Part shown: piece by piece, positions 51,386 through 59,702 of the stretch
Layout of the letters: every line of letters starts with the position of its first letter
How positions within the stretch are numbered: position 1 is the stretch's first letter
Source: Ruegeria arenilitoris
Lineage (GTDB): Bacteria > Pseudomonadota > Alphaproteobacteria > Rhodobacterales > Rhodobacteraceae
Assembly: GCF_013032855.1 (NCBI RefSeq)
Contig: NZ_WQDA01000001.1
Location: 689,501-753,500 of the forward strand
DNA length: 64,000 nucleotides
Reading direction: 5' to 3'
Position numbers and translations under genes: made by a program
The notes under the pieces: model-generated
What the model was told of the DNA's origin: nothing
The model's database searches: none
The model's input: the letters and a program-made list of their open reading frames with translations, nothing else

Positions 51386-51607
51386 CTATCCGAGCGCCCA
51401 ACTGAGGGTCACATAGGTCACTGCGAACACGAAGCAGGCCACAGGAAACCATGGAAACGCCGGTTTGCGCGTCACATAGATATTGACGGTCGTGTTGGGT
51501 TCCGGAGCCTCGGCCTCGGCCTCGCTTCGCACGTCTGCACAGTCCTCGAACTCAGGCGAACTCGGGTGTGCGTCCTTGCACGGGAACTGAATCACGTTGT
51601 CGGACAT
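51386..51607 (-). CDS. Small single-span membrane protein (cargo operon)
   Basis: 73 residues: soluble acidic N-terminal half (CKDAHPSSPEFEDC, EAEAEAPEP) and a C-terminal membrane helix FPWFPVACFVFAVTYVTLSW. The ATG shares its A with the upstream stop (TGATG). Last gene of the leftward cargo operon. A tail-anchored protein beside nuclease-like genes could be an effector or immunity component; this is speculative. Confidence 0.55.
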   Translation of the reverse strand: MSDNVIQFPCKDAHPSSPEFEDCADVRSEAEAEAPEPNTTVNIYVTRKPAFPWFPVACFVFAVTYVTLSWALG

Positions 51608-52212
51608 CACGCGACCTCATGCCCGAGAGTGTTGCGAACCTCTGCGGCAACCCTATCCAACTCCGCTTCGGAGCGGTCGTGCCATTTGTTGTAAGCTGGT
51701 GGCGCAAGCGACGGCATTTCGATAACTCGACAGCCTGAGGTGTCTATTCGGGCCAAGTCCTTAGCCGCACCCGCGCCGTGCACAACGATGACCTTGGGCG
51801 CGACCCGGTTATAGACCCACTCGAAAATCTCCGTGCCGACCCTTCGTTGGCTGTTCGTCAAGTCGGCGCTCATGGGTGTGGAAAAGCAGAACACGTTGGT
51901 TTCCAGAACCTTTGCGCCAATGCGTTTGAGGCGTTCCGATAACCGGTCGATGTTCTGTCGCGTCGGAGAGGTCTCGCACAGTTGTTCGTAGAGGCCACGG
52001 CACGTCTGGCCGTTGCGGTTAAACAGGGCATCCACGTGGCGCGTCTGGTCGCCAACCAAATCCACATCGTAGCCGTTGCGCTGGTTGCGCCCCACGATGA
52101 AACAGTCTGCTTGGGTTAGGTCCGTCAGGTCGGTCATCCAAGGTCGCGGATACTGCCCATCTACCGGCGCTGTGTAGGTAAAGGCCTCGTGATACAGAGT
52201 TGGGACAGACAT
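51607..52212 (-). CDS. Uracil-DNA-glycosylase-like fold protein (tentative)
   Basis: 201 residues. DCFIVGRNQRNGYD near 36, VLETNVFCFSTP near 103 and VAPKVIVVHGAGAAKDL near 138 recall the strand order and terminal hydrophobic-strand-H-G motif of the uracil-DNA-glycosylase superfamily. The catalytic motifs are not convincing, so this could be a non-catalytic relative or another Rossmann-like fold. Start and stop are both TGATG overlaps, showing tight coupling with its neighbours. Confidence 0.5.
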   Translation of the reverse strand: MSVPTLYHEAFTYTAPVDGQYPRPWMTDLTDLTQADCFIVGRNQRNGYDVDLVGDQTRHVDALFNRNGQTCRGLYEQLCETSPTRQNIDRLSERLKRIGAKVLETNVFCFSTPMSADLTNSQRRVGTEIFEWVYNRVAPKVIVVHGAGAAKDLARIDTSGCRVIEMPSLAPPAYNKWHDRSEAELDRVAAEVRNTLGHEVA

Positions 52213-53174
52213 CACGCCGCCTCCGCATCAAGCGACAGGATGTCGGTTACAAAGATTTCTGTGTTACCACTGGACAACAGGGGTGGGCCCTCGTAGCGCA
52301 AATGCTTAAAGTGGCTTAGGATGTGGTCCTCAACTATCTGAGCATCCATCCCTACATCGAAGCGCTTGACGCAGATCACGTCAAACAGGTGAGTTTCACC
52401 CACGTAACGCTTTTTCACGGTCCGGTTCGTTATCCCAATCTTGAACTGGCCGGTGTGCAAGCGCAAATAGTAAACGATAGCAGGTTTCTCGTGGTCGAAA
52501 CCTCCTTTTGCGTTCGGGATACCCTTAAGGGCCCTAAACAAGAAGCCCTGACGGAACGCTGCCTGATATGCGCCGTTGGCGTGTTGATGACACTCCTGAC
52601 GAGTTTTGTGTTTCAAGAATTCTGCCCGGGCTTTGTCGAACGTCCACTTGATTTCGTGTGATTTTTGGGGTCCGTAAACCTCGTCAAACAGGCGCTGCAA
52701 TTGATGGTTATGGACCGCACTATACGCCGAGGAATTCGCAAGTCGAAGCTCCTCTCGGCTTCCATATTTTAGCAATTCGACCCTCAACACATCTTCGGTC
52801 CAGTGGCCGTTTGGCACACTGAAGGTGTTCCAATGGGCACCAATTTCGTCCAACCAGCCCAAGGAATATGATTTGTCATAGGCACCAGCGAACCGGCTTT
52901 GAAACTCCATTCGGGTTTGACACAGTTGCGCCTTTTCTTGGCACCGTTCCTTGGTCCAATAACCGTTCGGCTTTTTACCTGTCTTGCAGTCCGGGCAACC
53001 CGAACCCAGCAGGTGGCTTTGGGGCCACATTTCGAAGTCGCCGTGCTCGGTGCATGAGATGCGGATTTTCTGGGCCGCACGAACATAAGGCTCTGGATAC
53101 TCGTAACGATCGCCGTGTTCCCTTCTTGCTAGCCGGAGGAACTCTTTGGGCGTACGTCTAATTGTCTTGCTCAT
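52212..53174 (-). CDS. GIY-YIG-like nuclease with homing-endonuclease-type Zn and repeat regions
   Basis: 320 residues in three parts. The N-terminal zinc-ribbon-like region (about 10-65) has Cys in ISCTEHGDF and GSGCPDCKTG, a pattern common with DUF723/homing-endonuclease accessory domains. Repeats near 75-215 share an A-Y/F-x-G-W/L-L-like core (GAYDKSYSLGWLDEIGAHW, GAYQAAFRQGFLFRALKGI). The C-terminal GIY-YIG-like domain reads VYYLRLHTGQFKIGITNRTV near 235, Arg in KKRY and Glu in IVEDHI. AGGAGAA precedes the ATG; both ends overlap adjacent genes. Could be a homing endonuclease or an interference nuclease. Confidence 0.7.
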   Translation of the reverse strand: MSKTIRRTPKEFLRLARREHGDRYEYPEPYVRAAQKIRISCTEHGDFEMWPQSHLLGSGCPDCKTGKKPNGYWTKERCQEKAQLCQTRMEFQSRFAGAYDKSYSLGWLDEIGAHWNTFSVPNGHWTEDVLRVELLKYGSREELRLANSSAYSAVHNHQLQRLFDEVYGPQKSHEIKWTFDKARAEFLKHKTRQECHQHANGAYQAAFRQGFLFRALKGIPNAKGGFDHEKPAIVYYLRLHTGQFKIGITNRTVKKRYVGETHLFDVICVKRFDVGMDAQIVEDHILSHFKHLRYEGPPLLSSGNTEIFVTDILSLDAEAA

Positions 53175-53482
53175 GGTGGTTCTCCTACTCCGGACTTAAC
53201 AATTGGGTCACAGCACTGCTTGTGATTTTCTGCCAATTTCTTGGCTTTGCGCTTCGCTCGGGCCTTGCGTTGGATTTCCCGCCAAGCGTCAGGATTGGCC
53301 TTGCGCCATGCCTTCACCCGGGCGTTGCGTTCTTCCGGTTTGGCCTTGGCGTTTGCTCTGTTCTCCGAGCGGACGCATTCCTTGCAGGCTCCCCGCAAGC
53401 CGTCCGTGGCGCTGTTGGAACTGTAGAACTCGGTGCTAGGCAACGACGCCCCACACTTGATGCAAACTCGTTCGGTCATCAT
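53171..53482 (-). CDS. Zinc-finger phage protein
   Basis: 103 residues. Four Cys in CIKCGASLPSTEFY and GACKECVRSENR form a treble-clef-like zinc site at about 7-40, followed by a very basic helix (KAKPEERNARVKAWRKANPD, RKARAKRKAKK) that would bind nucleic acid. Resembles HNH-associated phage proteins but lacks a clear HNH motif. Start at 53482 or 53479 (ATGATG); stop overlaps the GIY-YIG-like gene by 4 bp. Confidence 0.65.
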   Translation of the reverse strand: MMTERVCIKCGASLPSTEFYSSNSATDGLRGACKECVRSENRANAKAKPEERNARVKAWRKANPDAWREIQRKARAKRKAKKLAENHKQCCDPIVKSGVGEPP

Positions 53483-53661
53483 TTGTACTCCGCGACGAAC
53501 TGGATGCCTGCTTCACGGGTCGCGAAGCCCTCGCCGGTCAGCAGCTTGCCTCCGAAGTCGGTGCGGACGCTGGCAAACCAGAGGCCGTCAATCAGGGTGA
53601 CGTCATAGACGAGACCGTCCTTGCGGCAGGTCGAGTGTTCTTTGAAGTTGCGGGTTTTCAT
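53479..53661 (-). CDS. Small protein heading the cargo operon
   Basis: 60 residues with a compact beta-rich look (DGLVYDVTLIDGLWFASVRTD) and a C-terminal helix REAGIQFVAEYK. First gene of the leftward five-gene unit, immediately after the dyad at 53685-53704, so it may be an autoregulator. No family recognised. Confidence 0.55.
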   Translation of the reverse strand: MKTRNFKEHSTCRKDGLVYDVTLIDGLWFASVRTDFGGKLLTGEGFATREAGIQFVAEYK

Positions 53662-53684
53662 GGTCGTGGTCCTTTGCGCGAATC

Positions 53685-53704
53685 ATATTCAATTTACTGA
53701 ATAT
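53685..53704. promoter_or_regulatory. 20-bp operator-like dyad before cargo operon
   Basis: ATATTCA-N6-TGAATAT, perfect 7-bp arms with a 6-bp spacer, 23 bp upstream of the first cargo start codon in an AT-rich pocket. It has the same 7-6-7 layout as the twin operators at 41844-41920 but a different sequence, so a different protein of similar geometry may bind. Confidence 0.6.
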
Positions 53705-54020
53705 AAATACCACGGGGAACCACCGGCCACAATATATCGAGATTTTTCAATGGGTTAAGCGTTTTCCACAACGACTACTTGTGCCGACATGGGTGGGTGT
53801 GGTTTCTGGTGGGGTCCGGGTTTTGGTCGACCCGTACGCCTTGCTGGTACAAGACGCTGTCCCGGGGTTTGGTCGCCTCGGGACAACGCATATCTTCCAA
53901 AAGGCATATCGCTCGTGATGAGATGGGGTGCGGCCATCTTCGGATGGGGGTCCGGTTGGCCGTGCAGGGTGTCCCGGTTTGCCTTCCTCGGGCGCGACCG
54001 CCGGGACACTCGAATCCAAC

Positions 54021-54043
54021 TCGTCCCACGCGCATCCCACGTC
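54021..54043. repeat. 23-bp terminal repeat, right copy
   Basis: Same orientation as 40612-40634 with one mismatch (G for T at 54032). It lies 60 bp inside the right att core. Contains two CCCACG units, as the left copy does. Candidate integrase arm site. Confidence 0.6.
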
Positions 54044-54103
54044 AACGCACTTCGGACCAAGGGCCGGAAGGGACGCAGAGTACGGTGGGAACGGGGTTTG
54101 GGG

Positions 54104-54148
54104 TGGTAGCGGAGGAGGGACTTGAACCCCCGACACGCGGATTATGAT
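54104..54148. repeat. attR: 3' part of the intact tRNA-Met
   Basis: Element-derived copy of the 45-bp repeat, which rebuilds the 3' end of the tRNA gene after insertion. It differs from attL only at 54114, where G gives a Watson-Crick C66-G7 pair in the acceptor stem instead of the G-U that the attL version would give. Confidence 0.9.
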
Positions 54149-54180
54149 TCCGCTGCTCTAACCAACTGAGCTACTCCGCC
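54104..54180 (-). tRNA. tRNA-Met (anticodon CAT)
   Basis: 77 nt including an encoded CCA. The acceptor 5' strand GGCGGAG starts at 54180, followed by D arm AGCTCAGTTGGTTAGAGC, the anticodon stem GCGGA/TCCGC around loop ATCATAA (anticodon CAT) and the T loop TTCAAGT. G1-U72 is a wobble pair. The sequence fits elongator tRNA-Met; tRNA-Ile with lysidine-modified CAT is the alternative. It is the integration site of the element, and its 3' half comes from the element. Confidence 0.95.
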
Positions 54181-54251
54181 ACGGTGAGAGGCGATTTAAG
54201 GGAGGGGCCGGAGAGGGTCAAGAGGGAAATGCCACGAAATTGCGGGATTCT

Positions 54252-55226
54252 TCATCCGGCCGTGTTGGCGGGTTTCGACGGCGATTGCGAAGCGTTGGCC
54301 ACGCGGCGGACGAACTCTGCGCAGGCCTCGGGTGCGGTCAGAGGGATCATGTGGCCGCGGTTCTCGAGCTGTTCAAAGCTCAGCCCGTATTCCACCATCG
54401 GTGCGCCTTGCTGGCTGGGTGACAGGATCGGATCTTCGGCCCCGTACAGGATGCCGCCCCCTACCTTCAGTTCGTGGTAGCGTTGGGATTGGGCATCGAT
54501 GCTGGCGTCCACGCCCGCCAGATCCTGCGATCCGGTGATATAGGCTGACGGGCGCAGCCCCAAGGCGCCACCGGCGCGGTTCAGGAAATCACTCGGCGCC
54601 GGTTCAGGGGCGAACGCCTCGCCGATCACATGCGGCGCCGTGGTTTTCGCCAGGGGAACAGCGATCGTGTTGGCGATCAGGCTGCGCAGCCATTCGGTCC
54701 GGATCTCCAACGCCTTGAAGATGGCGGGTGTGCTGGGTACCCGATGTGTGAGCGGGGCCAGCAGGGCCAGCGCCCGAACCCGCTCAGGATTGTCCAGCGC
54801 CATGGCGAGCGACACCGCGCCCCCGAGCGAGTGTCCAACCAGAATGGCCTGCGATACGCCCTTGGCTTCGAGGAATTCGTGGACCATCCGCGCCTGTTCC
54901 GGCAGGGTGGCCAGCCGCGCGTGGTCGCGGGTCGAATACCCGCACCCGGGCCGGTCAACCGCGATGACGTGAAAGTCGTCGGCCAGAAGGTCGGTCATGG
55001 CATAGGTGAAGTGCTGCAACTGGCCGGTCAGCCCGTGGATCAGAACCACCGTCGGCTTCTCTGGATCGCCCTGTTCGACATAATGGATCGAACCGCCGTT
55101 CACCGGCAGGATCTGCCCGGGCTGAGGCACGGATTGGGCTCCCATCCGCGTCAGGCGCCGGGTCCAAAGATGCATCAGGATCAACGCGGCGCCGATGATC
55201 AGCGCAATGGTCAGCAGGGTGGTCAT
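54252..55226 (-). CDS. Alpha/beta-hydrolase
   Basis: 324 residues with an N-terminal membrane anchor (about 3-20). Oxyanion region VLIHGLTGQ near 62, nucleophile elbow VGHSLGGA near 130, acidic residue in YGAEDPILSP near 268 and His in LENRGHMIPLTAPEA near 292 complete the triad. The ATG overlaps the monooxygenase stop by 4 bp (ATGA), so the two are one unit. The pairing suggests it hydrolyses the ester or lactone made by the Baeyer-Villiger enzyme. Confidence 0.85.
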   Translation of the reverse strand: MTTLLTIALIIGAALILMHLWTRRLTRMGAQSVPQPGQILPVNGGSIHYVEQGDPEKPTVVLIHGLTGQLQHFTYAMTDLLADDFHVIAVDRPGCGYSTRDHARLATLPEQARMVHEFLEAKGVSQAILVGHSLGGAVSLAMALDNPERVRALALLAPLTHRVPSTPAIFKALEIRTEWLRSLIANTIAVPLAKTTAPHVIGEAFAPEPAPSDFLNRAGGALGLRPSAYITGSQDLAGVDASIDAQSQRYHELKVGGGILYGAEDPILSPSQQGAPMVEYGLSFEQLENRGHMIPLTAPEACAEFVRRVANASQSPSKPANTAG

Positions 55227-56704
55227 GTCGGCGGTCCTTTGGTCTGGGCGGGATCAACGGGATGGTAATGCTCGAGCCCGGCCTTCGCCAGACGTTTGCG
55301 GAATTCCGAAACGGTGCCGGGCCACAGCGTCGTATTGCGCCCCTGTGCGTCTTGATACCACGAAGTGCATCCGCCAGCCTGCCACACACTGTCGGTATGA
55401 CGCTCCTGCATTTCGCGGGTGAAGTCGGCCTGCCGGTCAGCGTTTGGAACAATCGCGGGCAGACCCGCGCGCCGCATCGCCTCCAGCACCCTTCCGATAT
55501 GGGCAACTTGCGCTTCGATCATCAGAACGACCGAATTGTGACCCAACCCGGTATGCGGACCCAGCAGGATGAAAAAGTTGGGAAACCCGGCAATGGCGGT
55601 GCCCAGATTGGCCTGCATGCCGTCGGCCCAGGCGTCTTGCAGGCTCAGTCCGTTCGCGCCGCGGATATCCAGCCTTTGGACCGCGTCCGTCACATGAAAT
55701 CCTGTGCCCCAGATCAGAATGTCGGCCGCCGTCCGACTGCCATCGGTCGCGATGATCTCGGATCCTTCGATCCGCTCGACCCCATGCGGGTTCACGGTGA
55801 CATTGTCGCGGGCCAGCGCCGGGTACCAGTCGTTCGAGCTGAGGACGCGCTTGCATCCGATCCGATAGTCCGGTGTCAGAATGCGGCGCATGTCGGGGTC
55901 GGATACGGCGTCCTCCAGCCCTTTGCGCCACATCTTCATGGCAAAGTCGACCGCGCGTTTTTCGCCGCGAAATACGCGGTGGCGGAATTCGAACAGCCAG
56001 TAGATGAACTGCCTGCGGATGCGCGGCAGCAGCGGAATGCGGCGATAGAGGTGCCGGACCCAGGGCGCAATCGGTCCGTCGGGACGCGGCAGAACGTAAG
56101 GCGCGCTGCGTTGGAAGATGGTGACATGGGCGGCGGTTTTGGCGATTTCCGGCACGAACTGAACGGCGGATGCGCCGGTGCCGACAACTGCTATGCGTTT
56201 GCCCTGCAGCGGCACCGTGTGGTCCCATTGGGCCGAGTGGAACGCCGGTCCCGGAAAGCCCGCTGCTCCTGGGATCTCGGGAATGCTGGGGATGTGCAGG
56301 GCGCCGATGGCCGACACCAGGAACCGTGCCGTCCATTGCGCGCCGCCGGTCGTCTCGACCCGCCAATGCGTGCCTTCCCACTGGGCCGACTTCAGTTCGG
56401 TGTGGAAATGGCACAGATCGTACAGCCCTTCGTCGCGCGCAACGCGGCGCATGTAGTCCCAGATTTCGGCCCCGCCTGCATAGGCGCGGGTCCAGTCCGG
56501 GTTCGGATGGGTTGCCATCGAATACAGGTGCGAGGGCACATCGCAGGCCACGCCGGGATAAGTGTTCTCTCGCCATGTGCCGCCGATGTCGTTGGCCTTT
56601 TCAAGGATCGCGATGTTGTGGATGCCGCGTTTGCGGGCCTCGATCGCCATGATCAGCCCCGAGAACCCGGCCCCTACGATCAGCATGTCAGTGTCGTGGG
56701 TCAT
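55223..56704 (-). CDS. Baeyer-Villiger-type flavin monooxygenase
   Basis: 493 residues. FAD motif MLIVGAGFSGLIMAIEARK near 7, the Baeyer-Villiger fingerprint FPGPAFHSAQWDH near 150 (F-x-G-x-x-x-H-x-x-x-W-D variant) and the NADPH motif IAVVGTGASAVQ near 172, then ILIWGTGFHVTD near 330. GGAGGAGGT precedes the ATG at 56704. It turns a ketone into an ester/lactone; the substrate is unknown. Coupled to the downstream hydrolase. Confidence 0.88.
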   Translation of the reverse strand: MTHDTDMLIVGAGFSGLIMAIEARKRGIHNIAILEKANDIGGTWRENTYPGVACDVPSHLYSMATHPNPDWTRAYAGGAEIWDYMRRVARDEGLYDLCHFHTELKSAQWEGTHWRVETTGGAQWTARFLVSAIGALHIPSIPEIPGAAGFPGPAFHSAQWDHTVPLQGKRIAVVGTGASAVQFVPEIAKTAAHVTIFQRSAPYVLPRPDGPIAPWVRHLYRRIPLLPRIRRQFIYWLFEFRHRVFRGEKRAVDFAMKMWRKGLEDAVSDPDMRRILTPDYRIGCKRVLSSNDWYPALARDNVTVNPHGVERIEGSEIIATDGSRTAADILIWGTGFHVTDAVQRLDIRGANGLSLQDAWADGMQANLGTAIAGFPNFFILLGPHTGLGHNSVVLMIEAQVAHIGRVLEAMRRAGLPAIVPNADRQADFTREMQERHTDSVWQAGGCTSWYQDAQGRNTTLWPGTVSEFRKRLAKAGLEHYHPVDPAQTKGPPT

Positions 56705-56776
56705 GCCTGCACCTCCTCCCAAAGGTACAAGGTCAGGATAGGGTCAAACGGCGTTTCAGGAAAACCTGCCGTTGGG

Positions 56777-57577
56777 TCAGTCTTGGTTTAGCTCGTCGGG
56801 CAGGGGGCGCGGCAGTTGATCCAGCAGGCGGAATACCTGCGCGCGACAGGCCGGGCCGGTCCAGTCCGGCGGGCAGAATCCGTCGGGCAGGTCGGGCAGA
56901 CGCAGAACGACGCGCCGCCACCGGTGCACGATCAACGTGCGCAGCGTGGCGATCTGACAGGGCGTGGGCTCCCAACTGGCCGGGCGGCCTTGGGACACGT
57001 GGCGCACGGCCCCGTGCAGGGACCGGCAAGCCGCGCGCAGATCAGGCGGGAACAGCTTTTCATGCACCCAGCGCGGGACCGAGCGGGCGGTGACCTCAAG
57101 GATCAGCAGATCGTCCTGGTCCTCGGGCGGTGCCCCCGGTCCCAACGCGGCGTTGCGCCCGATCGGCGTGTAGTCGTGGCTGAGCAGGATGTCTTCCAGC
57201 AGCCGGGTGCCGGTGCCATCCTCGGCGATCAGCAGGTGCAGCGGCGTATCCGGCGCAGGGTCACGCGCATAGATGCGCGGCGTGACCCGGGCCGACTGCG
57301 TGCGGCCATATTCGGTCAGGAAATGCATCGAAACGCGCCCGACCCGGTCGCTCTCGATCCAGCCATCCTTGCGCAGACGGTGCAGGGCCACGCGGATCGC
57401 CTCGGGCTTGATGCCCATCGGTTCGATGATGCGGCCCAGCGCCCCGCCCGATATCTTGGCGCCGCGTTCCTGCGCCATGTCGCCGAACAGCGACACGATG
57501 ATCGACCAGACCCGCTGATTCTGCGGGTCGGCCAGTTCGGCCACGGCCTGGGTGAACCACGGATGCGCGTTGGTCAT
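56777..57577 (-). CDS. paaX: PaaX-family transcriptional regulator
   Basis: 266 residues. N-terminal winged HTH (RVWSIIVSLFGDMAQERGA, then IIEPMGIKPEAIRVALHRLRKDGWIESDRVGR, about 22-80), then the PaaX central and C-terminal regions ending RLPDLPDGFCPPDWTGPACR. Repressor of phenylacetate catabolism whose effector is phenylacetyl-CoA in known cases. 51 bp downstream of paaZ on the same strand. The BVMO gene lies 72 bp further and could be read through. Confidence 0.9.
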   Translation of the reverse strand: MTNAHPWFTQAVAELADPQNQRVWSIIVSLFGDMAQERGAKISGGALGRIIEPMGIKPEAIRVALHRLRKDGWIESDRVGRVSMHFLTEYGRTQSARVTPRIYARDPAPDTPLHLLIAEDGTGTRLLEDILLSHDYTPIGRNAALGPGAPPEDQDDLLILEVTARSVPRWVHEKLFPPDLRAACRSLHGAVRHVSQGRPASWEPTPCQIATLRTLIVHRWRRVVLRLPDLPDGFCPPDWTGPACRAQVFRLLDQLPRPLPDELNQD

Positions 57578-57628
57578 GCGCCCAGTCTATCCGGCCCGGC
57601 GGTGCAAGAAAAATACTTTGCCGTGCGC

Positions 57629-59659
57629 TCAGTAGGCGTTCATGGTCAGCAGTTCGTATTCGGCGACTTTCTCGTCATCCTGATTGGTCAGCGTCACGTG
57701 CCAGCGCACCTCGCCATAGTCGTCGGTGCGGCGGGTCTTTTGCTTGACCGTCAGGCGGATCTTGATGCTGTCGCCGGCCACAACCGGTTTCATGAAGCGC
57801 AGGCCGTCCAGCCCGGTATTGGCCAGCACCGGCCCTTCGTTCGGCTCGACGAACAGACCGGCGGCAAAACTCAGCAGCAGATAGCCATGCGCCACCCGGC
57901 CCGGAAAGAACGGGTTTCTGGCCGCCGCGTCCTCGTCCATGTGGGCATAGAATGTGTCGCCGGTGAAATGGGCGAAGTGTTCGATGTCGTCCAGCGTGAT
58001 GGTTCGGGGCGCCGTGTGCAGCGTCTCGCCGATCTGCAGGTCCGTGAACTTGCGGGTGAAGGGATGCGCGGGGCCTTGGATCTCGGGCGCGCCGGGAATC
58101 CATTTCCGGCCGATCGTCGCCAGCATCCGGGGCGAGCCCTGCAGGGCCGTGCGCTGCATGTAGTGTTTCACGCCGCGTACGCCGCCCATTTCCTCGCCGC
58201 CGCCGGCGCGACCGGGGCCGCCATGGACCATGTGCGGCAGAGGCGAGCCATGGCCGGTGGATTCCTGCATCGAGTCGCGGTCGTTGATGTAGATCCGCCC
58301 GTTGAAGGCGGCAGCACCCATCACCAGCTGGCGCGCGACCTCGGGGTCATGGGTGATCAGCGAGGTGACCAGCGACCCCTGGCCGCGATTGGCCAGCGCG
58401 ATGGCGTGGTCCAGATCGCGATAGCCCATGATGGTCGAGATCGGGCCGAACGCCTCGGTGTCATGCACGTGCCGGGCGGTGTCGGGATCGGCGCAGTGAA
58501 ACAGCATCGGCGGCACGAAGGCGCCTTTTTCGGCATCGGCGCCGACCACCTCGAAGGCATCCGGGTCGCCGAACACGCGTTCGGCCTCCTGCCCGATGAG
58601 GCGGGCCTTGGCCAGAACGTCGGCCTTCTGCCCGTTCGAGACCAGCGCGCCCATGCGCGTGGAATCCAGCCGCGGATCGCCGATCGTGGTCTGCGCCAGT
58701 TTGGCCGAGATCGCGGCGATCAGCGGCTCGACCTGCGCCTGAGGGGCGATGATGCGGCGGATGGCGGTGCATTTCTGCCCGGCCTTCGTCGTCATCTCGC
58801 GCACGACTTCCTTGACGAACAGGTCGAATTCGAGCGTGCCGGGTGCCGCGTCGGGGCCAAGGATCGAGGCGTTCAGGCTATCCTGCTCGGCCACGAACCG
58901 CACCGAGTTGGTCACGATCACCGGGTTCTGCCGCAGCTTCATCGCGGTGTCGGCCGAGCCGGTAAAGCTGACCACATCCTGACAGGTCAGGTGATCCAGC
59001 ATGTCGCCCAGCCCGCCCGAGACCAGCTGCAGTGCGCCGTCGGGCAGGATGCCGCTGTCCAGCATGATCCGCACGGCCAATTCGGTGACATAGCAGCTGT
59101 TGGTGGCCGGCTTGACGATCGCCGGAACCCCGGCCAGCAGGGTGGGGGCCAGTTTCTCCAGCATGCCCCAGACCGGGAAGTTGAAGGCGTTGATATGCAC
59201 GGCCACGCCCTGCAGCGGGGTGCAGACATGCTGGCCCAGGAAGGTGCCATTCCGCGACAGCTGCTCGACATCGCCATCCAGAAAGACATGGCCGTCGGGC
59301 ATCTCGCGCCGCCCTTTCGAGGCAAAGACGAACATGGTGCCGATGCCGCCGTCGATGTCGATCAGGTGATCCTTCTGCGTGGCGCCGGTTTCAAAGCTGA
59401 GATCATAGAGCGCCTGTTTGCGTTCCGACAGCGCCTGCGCCAGCGCCTTGAGCATCTTGGCGCGTTCATGGAAAGTCAGCCGGCGCAGGGCGGGCCCACC
59501 CACGTCGCGGGCATGGGTCAGCATCGCCTGTACGTCCAGCGCGTCGTTGCCGGCGGTGGCGAAGGGCTCTCCGGTGATGGCCGAGGCGATGGTACGGGCC
59601 CCGGATCCGGGCGCAACCCACTGGCCCGCGGCGAAACTGGAAATCTGTTTCAGAGACAT
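57629..59659 (-). CDS. paaZ: Oxepin-CoA hydrolase / semialdehyde dehydrogenase PaaZ
   Basis: 676-residue bifunctional enzyme of the aerobic phenylacetyl-CoA pathway. N-terminal aldehyde dehydrogenase domain (about 1-520) with [39 protein letters not shown] and catalytic Cys in [10 protein letters not shown] near 296. C-terminal MaoC-like hydratase (about 535-676) with [20 protein letters not shown] and hydratase His. It opens oxepin-CoA and oxidises the resulting semialdehyde. Fused full length, as in E. coli. Confidence 0.95.
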   Translation of the reverse strand: MSLKQISSFAAGQWVAPGSGARTIASAITGEPFATAGNDALDVQAMLTHARDVGGPALRRLTFHERAKMLKALAQALSERKQALYDLSFETGATQKDHLIDIDGGIGTMFVFASKGRREMPDGHVFLDGDVEQLSRNGTFLGQHVCTPLQGVAVHINAFNFPVWGMLEKLAPTLLAGVPAIVKPATNSCYVTELAVRIMLDSGILPDGALQLVSGGLGDMLDHLTCQDVVSFTGSADTAMKLRQNPVIVTNSVRFVAEQDSLNASILGPDAAPGTLEFDLFVKEVVREMTTKAGQKCTAIRRIIAPQAQVEPLIAAISAKLAQTTIGDPRLDSTRMGALVSNGQKADVLAKARLIGQEAERVFGDPDAFEVVGADAEKGAFVPPMLFHCADPDTARHVHDTEAFGPISTIMGYRDLDHAIALANRGQGSLVTSLITHDPEVARQLVMGAAAFNGRIYINDRDSMQESTGHGSPLPHMVHGGPGRAGGGEEMGGVRGVKHYMQRTALQGSPRMLATIGRKWIPGAPEIQGPAHPFTRKFTDLQIGETLHTAPRTITLDDIEHFAHFTGDTFYAHMDEDAAARNPFFPGRVAHGYLLLSFAAGLFVEPNEGPVLANTGLDGLRFMKPVVAGDSIKIRLTVKQKTRRTDDYGEVRWHVTLTNQDDEKVAEYELLTMNAY

Positions 59660-59702
59660 GAAATGCTCCTGTATTGGGGCCGCCTTGCGCGGCGAAATGA
59701 GC

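Larger units (their letters stand above)
53662..54103. other. Non-coding right end of element
   Basis: No supported gene in 442 bp. It contains the cargo-operon promoter region with the ATATTCA dyad (53685-53704) and the right 23-bp repeat (54021-54043), and ends at attR. Short proline-rich frames on both strands here run into the tRNA and look like non-coding translations. Confidence 0.6.
40440..54148. mobile_element. Integrated tRNA-Met element, candidate capsid-carrying phage satellite
   Basis: 13.7-kb element bounded by 45-bp direct repeats derived from the 3' end of tRNA-Met. Gene order left to right: integrase (-), two HTH proteins (+), 42-residue leader, primase-like, SF3 helicase, small terminase (+), outer-membrane protein (-), two small proteins, capsid, two small proteins (+), lipoprotein (-), five-gene leftward cargo operon. 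No large terminase, portal, protease, tail or lysis gene is visible. Integrase plus primase-helicase plus small terminase is the hallmark set of phage-inducible islands, and the capsid gene recalls capsid-forming PICIs. A decayed prophage is the main alternative. Confidence 0.8.

Noticed and set aside
53747..54147. Frames of about 100-130 codons on both strands next to the tRNA
   Set aside because: They run into the tRNA gene and translate it (ends such as GLEPPTRGL); such frames are common artefacts at tRNA att sites.
54104..54180. tRNA-Ile (lysidine-modified CAT) as an alternative identity
   Set aside because: The body matches what I know of alphaproteobacterial elongator tRNA-Met. Not fully excluded, since both have anticodon CAT.
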